A DNA stretch of 64,000 bases, taken from an uncultured Sinobacteraceae bacterium. GTDB taxonomy: Bacteria > Pseudomonadota > Gammaproteobacteria > Nevskiales > Nevskiaceae. Location: NCBI GenBank assembly GCA_903822975.1, contig CAIJRD010000007.1:62001-126000 (forward strand). The letters run 5' to 3'. Under the pieces are notes generated by a model that worked only from the letters and a program-made list of their open reading frames with translations, was not told where the DNA came from and ran no database searches. Shown piece after piece: positions 18,201 to 26,847 of the stretch (positions are counted from its first letter, which is position 1; every line of letters starts with the position of its first letter). Position numbers and translations under genes: made by a program.

Positions 18201-18771
18201 TGAATCGCAATCCGGTCAGATCGAGGAAGTCGGCTTCACGCTGTATGCGGAACTGCTGGCGAACGCGGTGCGCGCGATCAAGACCGGTCGTCTCGACGAC
18301 ACGCCGTTCGGCATATCGGCTTGCGAAGTCGACCTCGGCGTGTCGGCACTGATCCCGGAGAACTACGTGCCGGATGTGCACACGCGCCTGGTGATGTACA
18401 AGCGCCTGGCAGAAACCCGCAACGAAGAAGCGCTGGGCGAACTCAAGGTCGAGATGATCGATCGCTTCGGCCTGCTGCCGGCGCAAACCGAGCGCCTGTT
18501 CGAAGCCGCATTGCTGCGTCAGCTTGGCGAAGCGATCGGACTGATCAAGATTCGCGCAGGTGCGAAGAGCGCAATTCTCGATTTCGGCCCGCAACCCAAG
18601 GTCGAATCGATCAAGCTGATCAAGCTGATTCAGGCGCAACCGAAGGTCTACAAGCTGGAAGGTCAGAAACGCCTGCACATCCAGTCGGCTGATTTCGACG
18701 ATGCCGGCAAGCGCGCGCCGCTGCTGGCCGCGCTGCTGCAGCGGCTCGCACCGGTCGCAGCCAGCGCCTGA
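15295..18771 (+). CDS. mfd: Transcription-repair coupling factor
   Basis: A 1158-residue ATPase that pushes stalled RNA polymerase off DNA lesions and recruits UvrA. The order of domains is standard: UvrB-like N-terminus (DPFSPHQEILSERL, GEFAIRGALVDVYPMG), RNA polymerase-interaction domain (VVHVAHGVGRYLGLQRL, about residue 490), helicase motor with Walker A GDVGFGKTE near 630 and DEEH box IVDEEHRFG near 736, ILVCTTIIESGIDVPTANT, QLRGRVGR, and the C-terminal regulatory domain. I choose GTG 15295 because it leaves the same N-terminal spacing as E. coli Mfd (1148 residues); an in-frame ATG at 15214 would add 27 residues. Codon use and GC are uniform. Confidence 0.96.
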   Translation: MAEASNIALTQPPLPADGQIARWRGLPEASLALAIAEAARRHTGLVIAVTAGEQRAYRLEEELRFFLGGDAPVLHFPDNETLAYDPFSPHQEILSERLAALYSLPQQQRGVLIVTAATLLERMPPREWLDGRVFMLKAGQKLDAAAFRERLVGAGYQSVSEVATQGEFAIRGALVDVYPMGAREAYRLDLFDDEIETIRKFDPETQRSTDKVAEMRLLPAREFPTDRDGIETFRRRYREYFSGDPARSRIYAEVSKALMPGGIEAYLPLFFSNTASLFDYLPARALFIEIDDIDAATAAEWQQIGERYERYSGNLERPLMKPADLFLQPADAVARLHRAPRISLQREASATAGDDATDFDAHLLSAGGEQIRSFLRESEQAAVQQRVLFVAESAGRREAVLDWLKPLGILARVHEHWSDFVAGNNRYGIVIGPLQESFRIDGRLAVIAEPQIFGNRAVAALRKRGKVRDPETILRDLNDLQPGAPVVHVAHGVGRYLGLQRLDAGGIEAEYLVLGYADNDKLYVPVASLNQIHRYTGAEAESAPLHTLGSERWGKAQTKARERAADVAAELLSIQARRAAKPAMALPFFEDDYNTFAQGFPFEPTTDQQKAIEAVRADLTADKPMDRVVCGDVGFGKTEVAMRAAFIAARAGKQVCLLAPTTLLVQQHEKNFRDRFANDGAATGRPIRVGGLSRLRSAKEQAVMLDELAEGKLDIVIGTHRLLQTDVRFKDLGLVIVDEEHRFGVRHKERLKNLRAEVHLLTLTATPIPRTLNMSMAGLRDLSIIATPPASRLAIRTFVAEWDNALVYEACLRELKRGGQIYVLHNEVKDIERFAAELQTLVPEGRVRFAHGQMRERELEQVMLDFYHARFNILVCTTIIESGIDVPTANTIIIDRADHLGLAQLHQLRGRVGRSHHRAYAYLMVPSKRALTADAAKRLEAIESLGELGSGFALATHDLEIRGAGELLGESQSGQIEEVGFTLYAELLANAVRAIKTGRLDDTPFGISACEVDLGVSALIPENYVPDVHTRLVMYKRLAETRNEEALGELKVEMIDRFGLLPAQTERLFEAALLRQLGEAIGLIKIRAGAKSAILDFGPQPKVESIKLIKLIQAQPKVYKLEGQKRLHIQSADFDDAGKRAPLLAALLQRLAPVAASA

Positions 18772-18793
18772 GTCGTCCGCAATGCCTCAACCT

Positions 18794-18815
18794 GCGTGCG
18801 CGGCGATGCGCACGC
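18794..18815. terminator. Perfect 8-bp hairpin after mfd
   Basis: GCGTGCGC and GCGCACGC pair around GGCGAT between the convergent mfd and Cys-containing protein genes. There is no T-tract on either strand, so termination is only suggested by position. Confidence 0.4.
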
Positions 18816-18819
18816 GACA

Positions 18820-19431
18820 CTAAGGATGATTGTTGGTCGGGTTGATGATCTGCTTGGTCAGCTGACGATCGAGTTCGTTGGCCTCGGTTTCTTCCGGCGG
18901 CCGCGTCGGAATACAACACTCCTTGGCGACGAACTTGGCGGCACGTTCAGTGAAGCTCTTGTGTTCTTCGAGCTTCTTGGTCTTCGTATCGCAGCCGGTG
19001 CAGGGCAATTTGTTGACCAGGTCTTTCAGATGCTGATCGGACTGGCTCATCGCGTCGCGCTTGCCCTCGACGGTGACGCCTTCGAGCTGCTGCACGTTTT
19101 CGTCGGACGGCAGATCGCCCAGCACCGGATCGTCTTGCGGACGCGATTGCAGCATCACCGATTTCGGCGCGGGTGCTTCCGCCGGTGGTGGCAGCATCAC
19201 GGATCGCGGAGCGGCATCCTGCGCGGCCTCGGCAGCGCTGTTGGAGACATTGGCGGCGTTGGCTGGGGCATTGGCGGTGGCCGGCGCATGTGCCGCGTGC
19301 GTGGCTGCGTGCGGCACCGTGCTGCCCCCGGAGGTCTGCCCAGTGGTTTGCGCCGCGCCCGTTTGCGGCAAGCCGCCCAGCAGCAGCGCAAGGATCGGCG
19401 CCAGCGCCCGGATGAGAAACCGCATTTGCAT
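18820..19431 (-). CDS. Exported hypothetical protein with CxxC
   Basis: A 203-residue protein not assigned to a known family. It starts with a signal peptide (MQMRFLIRALAPILALLLGG, cleavage likely after TGAAQ), followed by an Ala/Pro/Thr/Ser-rich linker to about residue 90. The C-terminal half is charged and carries LPCTGCDTKTKK and KECCIPTRPPEE, i.e. four cysteines that could form disulfides in the periplasm or hold a metal. The ATG at 19431 is chosen (a second is at 19425); the open frame extends upstream but without a plausible secretion signal. It follows the FecR/SPOR gene on the same strand, 104 bp away, and converges on mfd. Confidence 0.6.
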   Translation of the reverse strand: MQMRFLIRALAPILALLLGGLPQTGAAQTTGQTSGGSTVPHAATHAAHAPATANAPANAANVSNSAAEAAQDAAPRSVMLPPPAEAPAPKSVMLQSRPQDDPVLGDLPSDENVQQLEGVTVEGKRDAMSQSDQHLKDLVNKLPCTGCDTKTKKLEEHKSFTERAAKFVAKECCIPTRPPEETEANELDRQLTKQIINPTNNHP

Positions 19432-19534
19432 GTAAGTGTCCGAGAAGCCTACGGGTATGGACCGTTGCGAGTAGACGAAGTTGCCGCGCAAGAATGCGCG
19501 CAACTTTCGCGCCGCGGCGAACGCGTCGACCGAT

Positions 19535-21040
19535 TCACTGCAGGCGCACGACCCAGGCACTAGCGTACTCGGATCGTGTCTTCAGCGCCTGCAATTGCGC
19601 CTGTGCGGCGTCGCTGCTGTTGAAGCCACGCACCTGCACCCGGTACCACTGTCGCGCGTTCACTTCGATCGCCTGCACCGCTGCATGGTAGCCGGCCGCC
19701 CGCAGGGTCTCGACCTGTTTGTTGGCGGCGGATTCGTCGGCGTAGGACGCAACATTGATGGCCCAGCTGCCGGTCGCCGTCGCGGCCTTCGCCGCACTCG
19801 AATTGGCATCGGCTGCCGGCTTGCCCGCCGAAGGCGATGCTGCGGGGAGCGCCGGGCCAGGCGCTGCGCGCGGCAGCGGTGCCGGCGCCGGCGTCGGCCG
19901 CGCGGTCGGGGGCTGGGTCGGGGCCGATATTGAGTTCGACGGTGACGGCGTCGTGGCCGGCGGGACCGGCGCGGGCTTGACCACTGACGTTGCCGCACTC
20001 GTCGCAGGCTTGGTCGCACTCTTCGTCGCAGCTTCCGGCACACCGCTCGGCGCGTCTGCCGACGCGGCCGCAGAGGTCGATGTCGATGCGGCGGGCCTAG
20101 TCGGCGCAGGCGGCAGGCTGACGCGCGGCGCGGAACTCGTGCTCGCGTTCGCAGAGTTGGTCTGCGCGCCGGCCGCCATCGTCACGCTCGGTGCACCACC
20201 GTGTGCTGACGGATCGCTGGCGGCCAGTTCGGCTTCGGGTGATGTCGGCGCATTGAGGCTGAAATTGCGCCGCATGCCGGTCCAGGCCGCAGCTTCGCGT
20301 GCGACGCGTTCGGGCTCGGCACCATTCATCAGGTGATAGCAGGCCGACGCCGTCAGTTCGTGCGCCGTGCTGCCGGCGATCGGCATCGCGCTCAGGCGAC
20401 CGTTGGCGACGCAGACGCTGGCGCTGTCGGTCTCGCTGTCGAAAAAGAATTCGCCTTCGCCGAGCGTGGCGCGCTGACCGCTGAAATACAGGTAGAACGG
20501 CATCGGCGTCGGTGCCGATGGCGCCCAGGCAATGCGCAGGTAGCCATGCGCGAGGCTGAAGATGCTCTTGTGATCGCTGCGCGCCGGTCCCGGCAGTTTC
20601 TCGATGCTGAGTTCCGCATGCGGCCCGAGTTCGAGCACGCCATTGCGCAGCAGGCGCAGCGCCACGTGGCCGTCGTCGTCGAGATGCAGTACATCGCGTT
20701 CCGACACCGCGTCGCCGACTTGCAAGATGCGACGTTCGCCGAGACGTTCCACCTCGACGCGGCCAGTGACCGCCGCCACGCTGAGTTGCGATACCGGTGC
20801 CGTTGCCGCACTTGTGGTGCCCGTGCTGGTTCCGGAATCCACGGCCGTCGTCGCTGCTGCAGGGACCACAGTGTTACTGCCGGCGCTCGCGGGCAACACC
20901 GGCGTCGCCGGCGACGTCACGGCAACCGTCGGCGCTGGTGTGATGGGCGTTCCCGCTTGCGGCTGCGCACGCAGCTCCGGCGACGACGTCAACGCGAAGG
21001 CCAGACCCAGACCCAGGCCGAGCAGCGGAGCCCGCCGCAT
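19535..21040 (-). CDS. FecR-like and SPOR-domain envelope protein
   Basis: A 501-residue exported protein. A signal peptide (RRAPLLGLGLGLAFALTSSP) is followed by a Pro/Thr/Ala linker, then a FecR-like beta domain at about residues 90-240 (VTGRVEVERLGERRILQVGD, then LRLLRNGVLELGPHAELSIE, and SLAHGYLRIAWAP). A long Ala/Pro/Thr linker leads to a C-terminal SPOR domain, about the last 75 residues (INVASYADESAANKQVETLR, WYRVQVRGF), the fold that binds denuded peptidoglycan at division sites. So it probably spans from a sensing domain to septal wall. It starts 24 bp after the GGDEF-EAL gene stop; GTG 21055 is an alternative start. Ligand and partners are unknown. Confidence 0.75.
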   Translation of the reverse strand: MRRAPLLGLGLGLAFALTSSPELRAQPQAGTPITPAPTVAVTSPATPVLPASAGSNTVVPAAATTAVDSGTSTGTTSAATAPVSQLSVAAVTGRVEVERLGERRILQVGDAVSERDVLHLDDDGHVALRLLRNGVLELGPHAELSIEKLPGPARSDHKSIFSLAHGYLRIAWAPSAPTPMPFYLYFSGQRATLGEGEFFFDSETDSASVCVANGRLSAMPIAGSTAHELTASACYHLMNGAEPERVAREAAAWTGMRRNFSLNAPTSPEAELAASDPSAHGGAPSVTMAAGAQTNSANASTSSAPRVSLPPAPTRPAASTSTSAAASADAPSGVPEAATKSATKPATSAATSVVKPAPVPPATTPSPSNSISAPTQPPTARPTPAPAPLPRAAPGPALPAASPSAGKPAADANSSAAKAATATGSWAINVASYADESAANKQVETLRAAGYHAAVQAIEVNARQWYRVQVRGFNSSDAAQAQLQALKTRSEYASAWVVRLQ

Positions 21041-21063
21041 CGATACGGATGCCACGCCGCGCC

Positions 21064-24000
21064 TCACGACAGCAATGCGTCGAACGGCTTGCCCCAGGAC
21101 ACTGCACGCCCCTGCACCCAGTCCACGCCCATCTCGCGCAAGGGTGCCAGCATCGCTGGCGTTTCGACATGTTCGGCGATGGTTTTGAGGCCCATCTCGT
21201 GGCCGATGCGGTTGATCGATTCGACCATGCCGCGATCGGTCCGGCTGGCCAGCATCGCGCGTACGAAACTGCCGTCGATCTTGAGGAAATGCACGTTGAA
21301 GTTCTTCAGATAATTGAATGAGGCCATGCCCGAACCGAAATCGTCGAGCGCGAAGCGGCAACCGCACTGCGAAATTCGCGCGATGAACCGTACAGCTTCG
21401 GTCATGCGCGACACCGCGGCGGTTTCGGTGATTTCAAAACAGATGCGCTGCGGATCTACCCGGCTCGCGTCCAGTTCGGCCAGCACGAAGTCGAGAAATT
21501 TCTCGTCGCCGAGCGACTGGCCGGACAGGTTCACCGCGTAGATCACGCGATCTTCCGGCAAGCGGGCAATGCCGCGCAAGGCGTTGCGAAGCACCCAGCG
21601 ATCCAGCGCACCCATCAGGAAGTAGCGCTCGGCCGCCTGAATGAACGAAGCCGGCAGCAGCAAGCGGCCGTCGGCCTCGCGCATGCGCACCAGCAGTTCG
21701 CGATAAACGACCTGCTGAGGTGCGGCAATCGCCACCACGTCCTCGTAATGCAGCACGAAGCGGTCTTCGTCGAGCGACTTGCCGATCTTGCCGACCATGC
21801 TCATCTGCACGTGGCGGCTGGCGAGTTCGTCGTCGTTGCCGGCAAACAGCACGCGGTCGCGGCCGGCGTCCTTGGCGACGAAGCAGGCTGCATCCGCCAT
21901 GCTCATCGCGCGCGCAACACTCTCCGACGCGCGATCGATCAAAGCCGCTCCGATGCTGATCGTCACCGCATAGGTGTGACCCTGCCAGGCGAAACGGAAG
22001 CGGCGCGCGGTGTCGATCAAGCTGTCGGCCACACTGCGCGCGCTATCGAGATCGTGCTCGTTCAGCAGGATGCCGAACTCGTCGCCGCCGAGCCGCGCGA
22101 AGGTATCGTGCTCGGCAACGCGCGAACGCAGTTCGGCTGCCAGCTCGTGCAGCAACTCGTCGCCGGCGGCGTGGCCGAGCGTGTCGTTGATCACCTTGAA
22201 CTGATCGACATCGACGTAGCACAGCACCGCGCTGCTGCCGCTGCGCTGTGCTTCAGCAACCACGGCGCGCGCACGCGTTTCGAATTCGGCGCGATTCAGC
22301 AGGCCGGTGAGCGGATCGTGACTGGCGCGATAGGCCAGTTCTTCGGTCAGCAGGTTCATCTGGCTGACGTCGTCGAACACCAGGACCAAGCCCGCCGCTC
22401 GATCGGCGGTGGCGCGCAACCGCAGACGCAGCGCGTAACGGCTGCTGTCGCGCGCGCGCAGATACAGATCGTTGCGGTCGCCATCGACGCGCTCGCCGGC
22501 CAGTGCGCGATCGATCGGATGATCCTGCAAGGGCTGACCATTGGCCGACTGCAGCCGGAACACGCGCGAGTACGGCTGCTGCAGGGCTTCAGCCAGTGTC
22601 CAGCCGGTGAGGCGTTCGGCAGTCGGATTCATCATCTGCACGTTGCCGGCCGCATCGAGCTGGATGATGCCTTCGGCCAGCGCCGCCATCGTCGTCTGTG
22701 CCAGCGTTTCGAGCTGTTGCAGCCGCATCTGCAGATGGCCGCCGCCATCGACGTCGCGCAACTGCAGGTGCCACAGCGCGACGTCGCCGCAGTTCAGCGG
22801 CAGTAGTTGCAGGGTTGCCGAGCTTCCATCGAACAACACGACCGCGTGTTCGCGCGCGCCGCCGGCCGCAGCGGCACTGAGCGCCGCAGGAAGTGATACC
22901 GACTGCGCGACGCCGGCACCACCGGCCGCAACGCTTGCCGCGTTGGCGGCTGCAGACGCCAAGGTCTGTTCATGTGTGCGACTGTCGATTCGCAGCAGCT
23001 CGCCGAGTCCAGGCGTTGCACCCGGCGTCAGCAGCGTGGCGAATCGCTGCCGCGCGGCCGGGTTGAAGTCGACGATGCGGCCGTCGCCCGCCATGATCAG
23101 GCCGGGCTCGGGATGGGCGACGAAGATCTGCCGGTACGATTCCGGCGCGCCGAGTTGGGCGGGATCCGCCGCGCGTGCGCCGGCATCGCGGCGCGCGCCG
23201 GCGCTGCGCCGCTCGACTCGCGCCAGCAGTCCGGGCGCGTCGGCCAGCGGCACGAACAGATCCGCATGTGCGAGCAGCAGTGGCGTATCGCCGGCTGCGA
23301 GTACCCCGTCGCTGCGCAATGCGGCGTGCATCTGTTCCAGCACGACGCGCAACGCCGACGGTTCGAGATCGGCGAACAGATGACGCGCACTGATCAAGTC
23401 GACGCCGAACAGCGGCGACGCGTCGGCCAGTGCGTGGCGCAGGAACGCCGTGTGGGCACGCAGCGTCGGCGCAACGCGCCAGGCGTCGCCGTCTGACTGC
23501 AGAAACTCGCTGCGCAGTGACGGCGGCACCCGTGCAGCCGCGCGTTGCTCGAAGCGCGCGCTGCGCGCATAGACCAGCGCATCGAGATCCGGGTCGCTGC
23601 CGTAAATGCGAAAGTCGCGCGTCTCCGGGAGCGCGTCTGCGCTGGCGGAATCGATCCTGCGCTGACCGACGATCTGCGCCGCCAACATCGCCAGCGCGTA
23701 AACGGCTTCGCCGCGACCACAGTCGGGCACCCAGATCTGCACTTGCGGCGCATCGGCAGCGGTACCGGATAACTGCCGCAGCAGCCCGGCGTAGAGTTCG
23801 CCGTCGCGAAAAATCAGGCGTTGCGGCCGCGACAGTTCCCGCGCGAGTTCCTGCGCTTCGATGGGATCCGACGCGAGCCTGACGGCGTAGTCATCGGGCT
23901 CGATCAGTCCGAGCACCCGCATGCGCGCGTGCAGACGTCGCAGCACTGCAGGGTCGGCAAAGTCGCTCGCCGTCGCGCCGATTTCGGCACCGAGCGCCTG

Positions 24001-24237
24001 CAGGCAGGCGGCGATACGCAGCAGACCAGGCTGAGGATTGAGCGGCGGGCTAGGCTGAGGATTCGGCTGCAGGCCAGACTCAGCGTCGGGCCGCATCGCG
24101 CCGTCGCCGGACGGGATCGCACCGGGCGATCCGCAGTCAGCGGCTTCGAGCGTGATCTGACCCATCCTTAACTCGTGCTCCGCGATCAAGTTCAAACAGC
24201 AGACAGGCTCGTCGGTTCGAGCACTGCGCGGCGCCAT
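21064..24237 (-). CDS. GGDEF-EAL protein with CheR-like domain and PAS
   Basis: A 1057-residue cyclic-di-GMP enzyme. Order: an N-terminal CheR-methyltransferase-like region (about 90-330; VQIWVPDCGRGEAVYALAML and LISARHLFADL), a PAS region near 365-430, a second PAS near 525-640 (IIQLDAAGNVQMMNPTAERL), GGDEF at about 660-800 with intact FARLGGDEFGILL, and EAL at about 805-1057. In EAL the first motif reads YRELLVRM (E-L-L), but NLSGQSL, FEITETA, LDDFGSGMASFNYL, LKIDGSF and AEHVETP are intact, so phosphodiesterase activity is likely. Both cyclase and hydrolase may work. ATG 24165 is an alternative start. The FecR/SPOR gene follows directly, suggesting a shared envelope or motility role (inference). 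Confidence 0.88.
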   Translation of the reverse strand: MAPRSARTDEPVCCLNLIAEHELRMGQITLEAADCGSPGAIPSGDGAMRPDAESGLQPNPQPSPPLNPQPGLLRIAACLQALGAEIGATASDFADPAVLRRLHARMRVLGLIEPDDYAVRLASDPIEAQELARELSRPQRLIFRDGELYAGLLRQLSGTAADAPQVQIWVPDCGRGEAVYALAMLAAQIVGQRRIDSASADALPETRDFRIYGSDPDLDALVYARSARFEQRAAARVPPSLRSEFLQSDGDAWRVAPTLRAHTAFLRHALADASPLFGVDLISARHLFADLEPSALRVVLEQMHAALRSDGVLAAGDTPLLLAHADLFVPLADAPGLLARVERRSAGARRDAGARAADPAQLGAPESYRQIFVAHPEPGLIMAGDGRIVDFNPAARQRFATLLTPGATPGLGELLRIDSRTHEQTLASAAANAASVAAGGAGVAQSVSLPAALSAAAAGGAREHAVVLFDGSSATLQLLPLNCGDVALWHLQLRDVDGGGHLQMRLQQLETLAQTTMAALAEGIIQLDAAGNVQMMNPTAERLTGWTLAEALQQPYSRVFRLQSANGQPLQDHPIDRALAGERVDGDRNDLYLRARDSSRYALRLRLRATADRAAGLVLVFDDVSQMNLLTEELAYRASHDPLTGLLNRAEFETRARAVVAEAQRSGSSAVLCYVDVDQFKVINDTLGHAAGDELLHELAAELRSRVAEHDTFARLGGDEFGILLNEHDLDSARSVADSLIDTARRFRFAWQGHTYAVTISIGAALIDRASESVARAMSMADAACFVAKDAGRDRVLFAGNDDELASRHVQMSMVGKIGKSLDEDRFVLHYEDVVAIAAPQQVVYRELLVRMREADGRLLLPASFIQAAERYFLMGALDRWVLRNALRGIARLPEDRVIYAVNLSGQSLGDEKFLDFVLAELDASRVDPQRICFEITETAAVSRMTEAVRFIARISQCGCRFALDDFGSGMASFNYLKNFNVHFLKIDGSFVRAMLASRTDRGMVESINRIGHEMGLKTIAEHVETPAMLAPLREMGVDWVQGRAVSWGKPFDALLS

Positions 24238-24368
24238 CCGTGGCGCTCACATTATGGCCGCGGAGTGGCCTTAGCGGCTAGACCAGTGCGCTGGCGAACG
24301 GCCCCGCGGGTCGGGCGCGCCGACAAGTTGCCGGCTCAACCGCAGATCGCACCCCACCTCGATGCGTC

Positions 24369-25136
24369 CTAGGCCCGATAACCGGCGGCATCGCCGGCGT
24401 CGAGCACCGGCAGCGCAGCTTCGAGGATGCGGCGCACCTTGGCCATGCCCTGCTCGATCGACTGGGCGATCTCGGCGTGGATCTCACCCTCGCCGATCCC
24501 CGCACCCCAGTTCACGCTCAATGCAAGGCAGGCGTAGTCGAGGCCGAGTTCGCGTGCGAGTGCCGCTTCAGGCATGCCCGTCATGCCGACCATGTCGCAG
24601 CCATCGCGTTTCATGCGGCGGATTTCGGCCGGCGTTTCCAGTCGCGGGCCTTGCGTCACGCCCATTACGCCGCCGTCGGCGATATCGATCCGCGCGGCCA
24701 GGGCTGCGTGCACCAGTTCGCGGCGTACGCGCGGACTGTAGGGCTCGGTGAACTCGACGTGCTGCACGTGCGGACTGCTACCGTCTGAGTAGCTGTGCGC
24801 GCGGCCCCAGGTGTAGTCGATCAAATCGACCGGTGCGGCCACCGCAGCCGGCGGAAACCACGGCGCGATACCACCGACCGCAGCGATCGCGACCACCGAC
24901 TTCACACCGATCTGCTTCAAGGCCCAGATGTTCGCGCGGTAGTTGATCGCGTGCGGCGGCAAGGTATGGCCTTCGCCGTGCCGCGCGAGGAACACCGCAT
25001 CGATGCCATAGATGCGCCCGATCAGCAGCGGTGCGCTGATCGCGCCGTAGGGCGTGTCGACGCTGCGCCGCTCGCGCACCTCCAGTCCCGGCCACTGATT
25101 CATGCCGGTACCACCGATCACTGCAATCTGAGCCAT
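24369..25136 (-). CDS. S-methyl-5'-thioinosine phosphorylase
   Basis: A 255-residue enzyme of the MTA phosphorylase/PNP family. Signatures: IGGTGMNQW for phosphate, ARHGEGHTLPPHAINYRANI, GVMGVTQGPRLETPAEIR and GMTGMPEAALARELG. The purine-contact loop reads LALSVNWGAG with Asn209, as in 6-oxopurine-using phosphorylases; true MTA phosphorylases have Asp there. This and the neighbouring hypoxanthine phosphoribosyltransferase favour methylthioinosine over methylthioadenosine as substrate, the arrangement known from Pseudomonas aeruginosa. The product hypoxanthine would go straight to Hpt. The ATG at 25136 starts at the family N-terminus. Last gene of the CYTH-nagZ-hpt group, 145 bp after hpt. Confidence 0.88.
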   Translation of the reverse strand: MAQIAVIGGTGMNQWPGLEVRERRSVDTPYGAISAPLLIGRIYGIDAVFLARHGEGHTLPPHAINYRANIWALKQIGVKSVVAIAAVGGIAPWFPPAAVAAPVDLIDYTWGRAHSYSDGSSPHVQHVEFTEPYSPRVRRELVHAALAARIDIADGGVMGVTQGPRLETPAEIRRMKRDGCDMVGMTGMPEAALARELGLDYACLALSVNWGAGIGEGEIHAEIAQSIEQGMAKVRRILEAALPVLDAGDAAGYRA

Positions 25137-25281
25137 GCTGGGTGTCCCGAAATAGTAGGTGCTGAAGTTTAGGCAAGCCGGGGCGCGATTGGACGTCGCG
25201 ATCCGATCGGATACAGACCGGTGCCCGTCGACCTTTGCCGATTCGACGCTCGCGCCATCACGCGAAAGCCCGCGTGGCGTT

Positions 25282-25827
25282 TTACTTGACCGCGTAAATC
25301 GCCGGCAGCTGGCGCCAGAATTCCTTGTAGTCCATGCCGCAACCGAAAACATAACGGTCCGGCAGTTGCAATCCGATGAATTCAGCGTGCGCTTCGGCTG
25401 CGCGACGGTCGTGCAGCTTTTCCGCGAGCACGGCGACTTTCAGACTGGCGGGCTGCAATGCCGCAAGGGCTGCGCGAATCTCGACCAGCGTATGACCCTC
25501 GTCGAGAATGTCATCGATCACCAGCACGTGGCGTTGCTCGAGTGCCGCGTCCGGACGCCGCTTCCAGACCAGGCCGCCGCCGGTGGTGGCGCCGCGATAG
25601 CGCGTGGCGTGCAAGTAGTCCACCTCGAACGCGAAATCGAGCCGTTTGAACAGCTCCGCAGCCGGCACCAACCCGCCGATCATCACCACCAGCATCAGGG
25701 GATTGAGACCGGCATATTCGGATTTGATCTTCAGCGCGAGCGCATCGTAGGCCGCGGCAACTTCTTCGGCGGTACTGACGCAGTCGGCCTGCGCCAGCAC
25801 CATCTTTGCCTCGTCAACGCGGTTCAT
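25282..25827 (-). CDS. hpt: Hypoxanthine-guanine phosphoribosyltransferase
   Basis: A 181-residue purine-salvage enzyme joining hypoxanthine or guanine to PRPP to give IMP or GMP. The PRPP loop is HVLVIDDILDEGHTLVEIR; other parts are VVMIGGLVPAAELFKRLDF and the C-terminal DYKEFWRQLPAIYAV. The family in gammaproteobacteria is the hypoxanthine-guanine type with this length. Its ATG overlaps the nagZ stop (ATGA), so the two are translationally coupled. It sits between nagZ and the methylthioinosine phosphorylase, giving a route from methylthioinosine to IMP. Confidence 0.93.
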   Translation of the reverse strand: MNRVDEAKMVLAQADCVSTAEEVAAAYDALALKIKSEYAGLNPLMLVVMIGGLVPAAELFKRLDFAFEVDYLHATRYRGATTGGGLVWKRRPDAALEQRHVLVIDDILDEGHTLVEIRAALAALQPASLKVAVLAEKLHDRRAAEAHAEFIGLQLPDRYVFGCGMDYKEFWRQLPAIYAVK

Positions 25828-26846
25828 GCCGTCACCGTGCCGGCCACTTCGCGCCGATACAGCTTGGCCAGTCGCGCAGTCGCCAAGGGCCGGCGTGCCG
25901 GCGCCTTCAGCTGCGATAGCAGCGTCGACAGCGCAACGCGGTCGTTGCACACCGGCAGCATGTCGCAGTCGGCATCGAGTGCCACTTCGGCACGCTCGAC
26001 GATGTCGCCGATCACCTTGGCGCCGGCCATGCTGAGGTCGTCGGCGAACACCGCGCCGTTGTACTTCATCTGGCCGCGCAGGATGCCGCGCACCCACACG
26101 CGCGAAAACGAAGCGGGCTTGTCGTCGACCGCCGAGTAGCGCACATGCGCGAGCATCAGGGATTCGATGCCATCGTCAATCAGCGCGCGGAACGGCAGCA
26201 GATCCTTGTTCTCGATGTCCGCCAGCGAACGACGATCAACCGGAAGGTCCAGATGCGAGTCCGCAGCGACCGCACCGTGACCCGGAAAGTGCTTGCCGGT
26301 AGCCGCAAGCCCCGCTGCATTCAGGCCTTCGCGGAACGCGCGCGCCAGCGCAATCACCACTTGCGGATCGGATGCGAATGCGCGGTCGCCGATGATCTGG
26401 CTGATGCCGTGATCGAGATCCAGCACCGGTGCAAAGCACAGGTCGATTCCGTAGCTGCCCAGTTCCTGACCGATCAGCTCGCCCTGCGCACGCGCCTCGG
26501 CTTTCGCGCGCAAGGCGGATTCGACGTGCAGCTTGCCGATCGTTCCCATCGCCGGAATGCGCGAGAAGCCAACGCGGAATCGCTGTACGCGACCGCCTTC
26601 GTGATCGACCGCCAGCAGCAGCCGCTGCTTCGGCTTGATCTTCGCCAGATCCGCGCACAGACGTCGCAATTGCTCCGGCTCGGCATAGTTGCGCGCGAAC
26701 AGAATGACGCCGCCGACCAGCGGATGCGCCAGCACTTCGCGATCCTCCGCGGTCAATTCGAGGCCGCCGATGTCGCCCATCAGCGGGCCGATGCTGCGCG
26801 TGCGCGCAGCCGTTTTAACCGGAACTGTTTGCGGCAAGACTTCCAT
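25824..26846 (-). CDS. nagZ: Beta-N-acetylhexosaminidase NagZ
   Basis: A 340-residue cytoplasmic glycosidase (family GH3) that removes GlcNAc from anhydro-muropeptides during cell-wall recycling. Landmarks are GPLMGDIGGLELTAEDREVL, VDHEGGRVQRFR, the catalytic loop KHFPGHG (Lys185, His186, His190), HLDLPV and FADDLSMAGA with the nucleophile Asp. Length fits. The ATG at 26846 begins one base after the CYTH gene stop; open frame continues upstream inside that gene. It overlaps hpt by four bases. The nagZ-hpt-MTI phosphorylase order is common in Pseudomonas and relatives. Confidence 0.96.
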   Translation of the reverse strand: MEVLPQTVPVKTAARTRSIGPLMGDIGGLELTAEDREVLAHPLVGGVILFARNYAEPEQLRRLCADLAKIKPKQRLLLAVDHEGGRVQRFRVGFSRIPAMGTIGKLHVESALRAKAEARAQGELIGQELGSYGIDLCFAPVLDLDHGISQIIGDRAFASDPQVVIALARAFREGLNAAGLAATGKHFPGHGAVAADSHLDLPVDRRSLADIENKDLLPFRALIDDGIESLMLAHVRYSAVDDKPASFSRVWVRGILRGQMKYNGAVFADDLSMAGAKVIGDIVERAEVALDADCDMLPVCNDRVALSTLLSQLKAPARRPLATARLAKLYRREVAGTVTA

Positions 26847-26847
26847 T

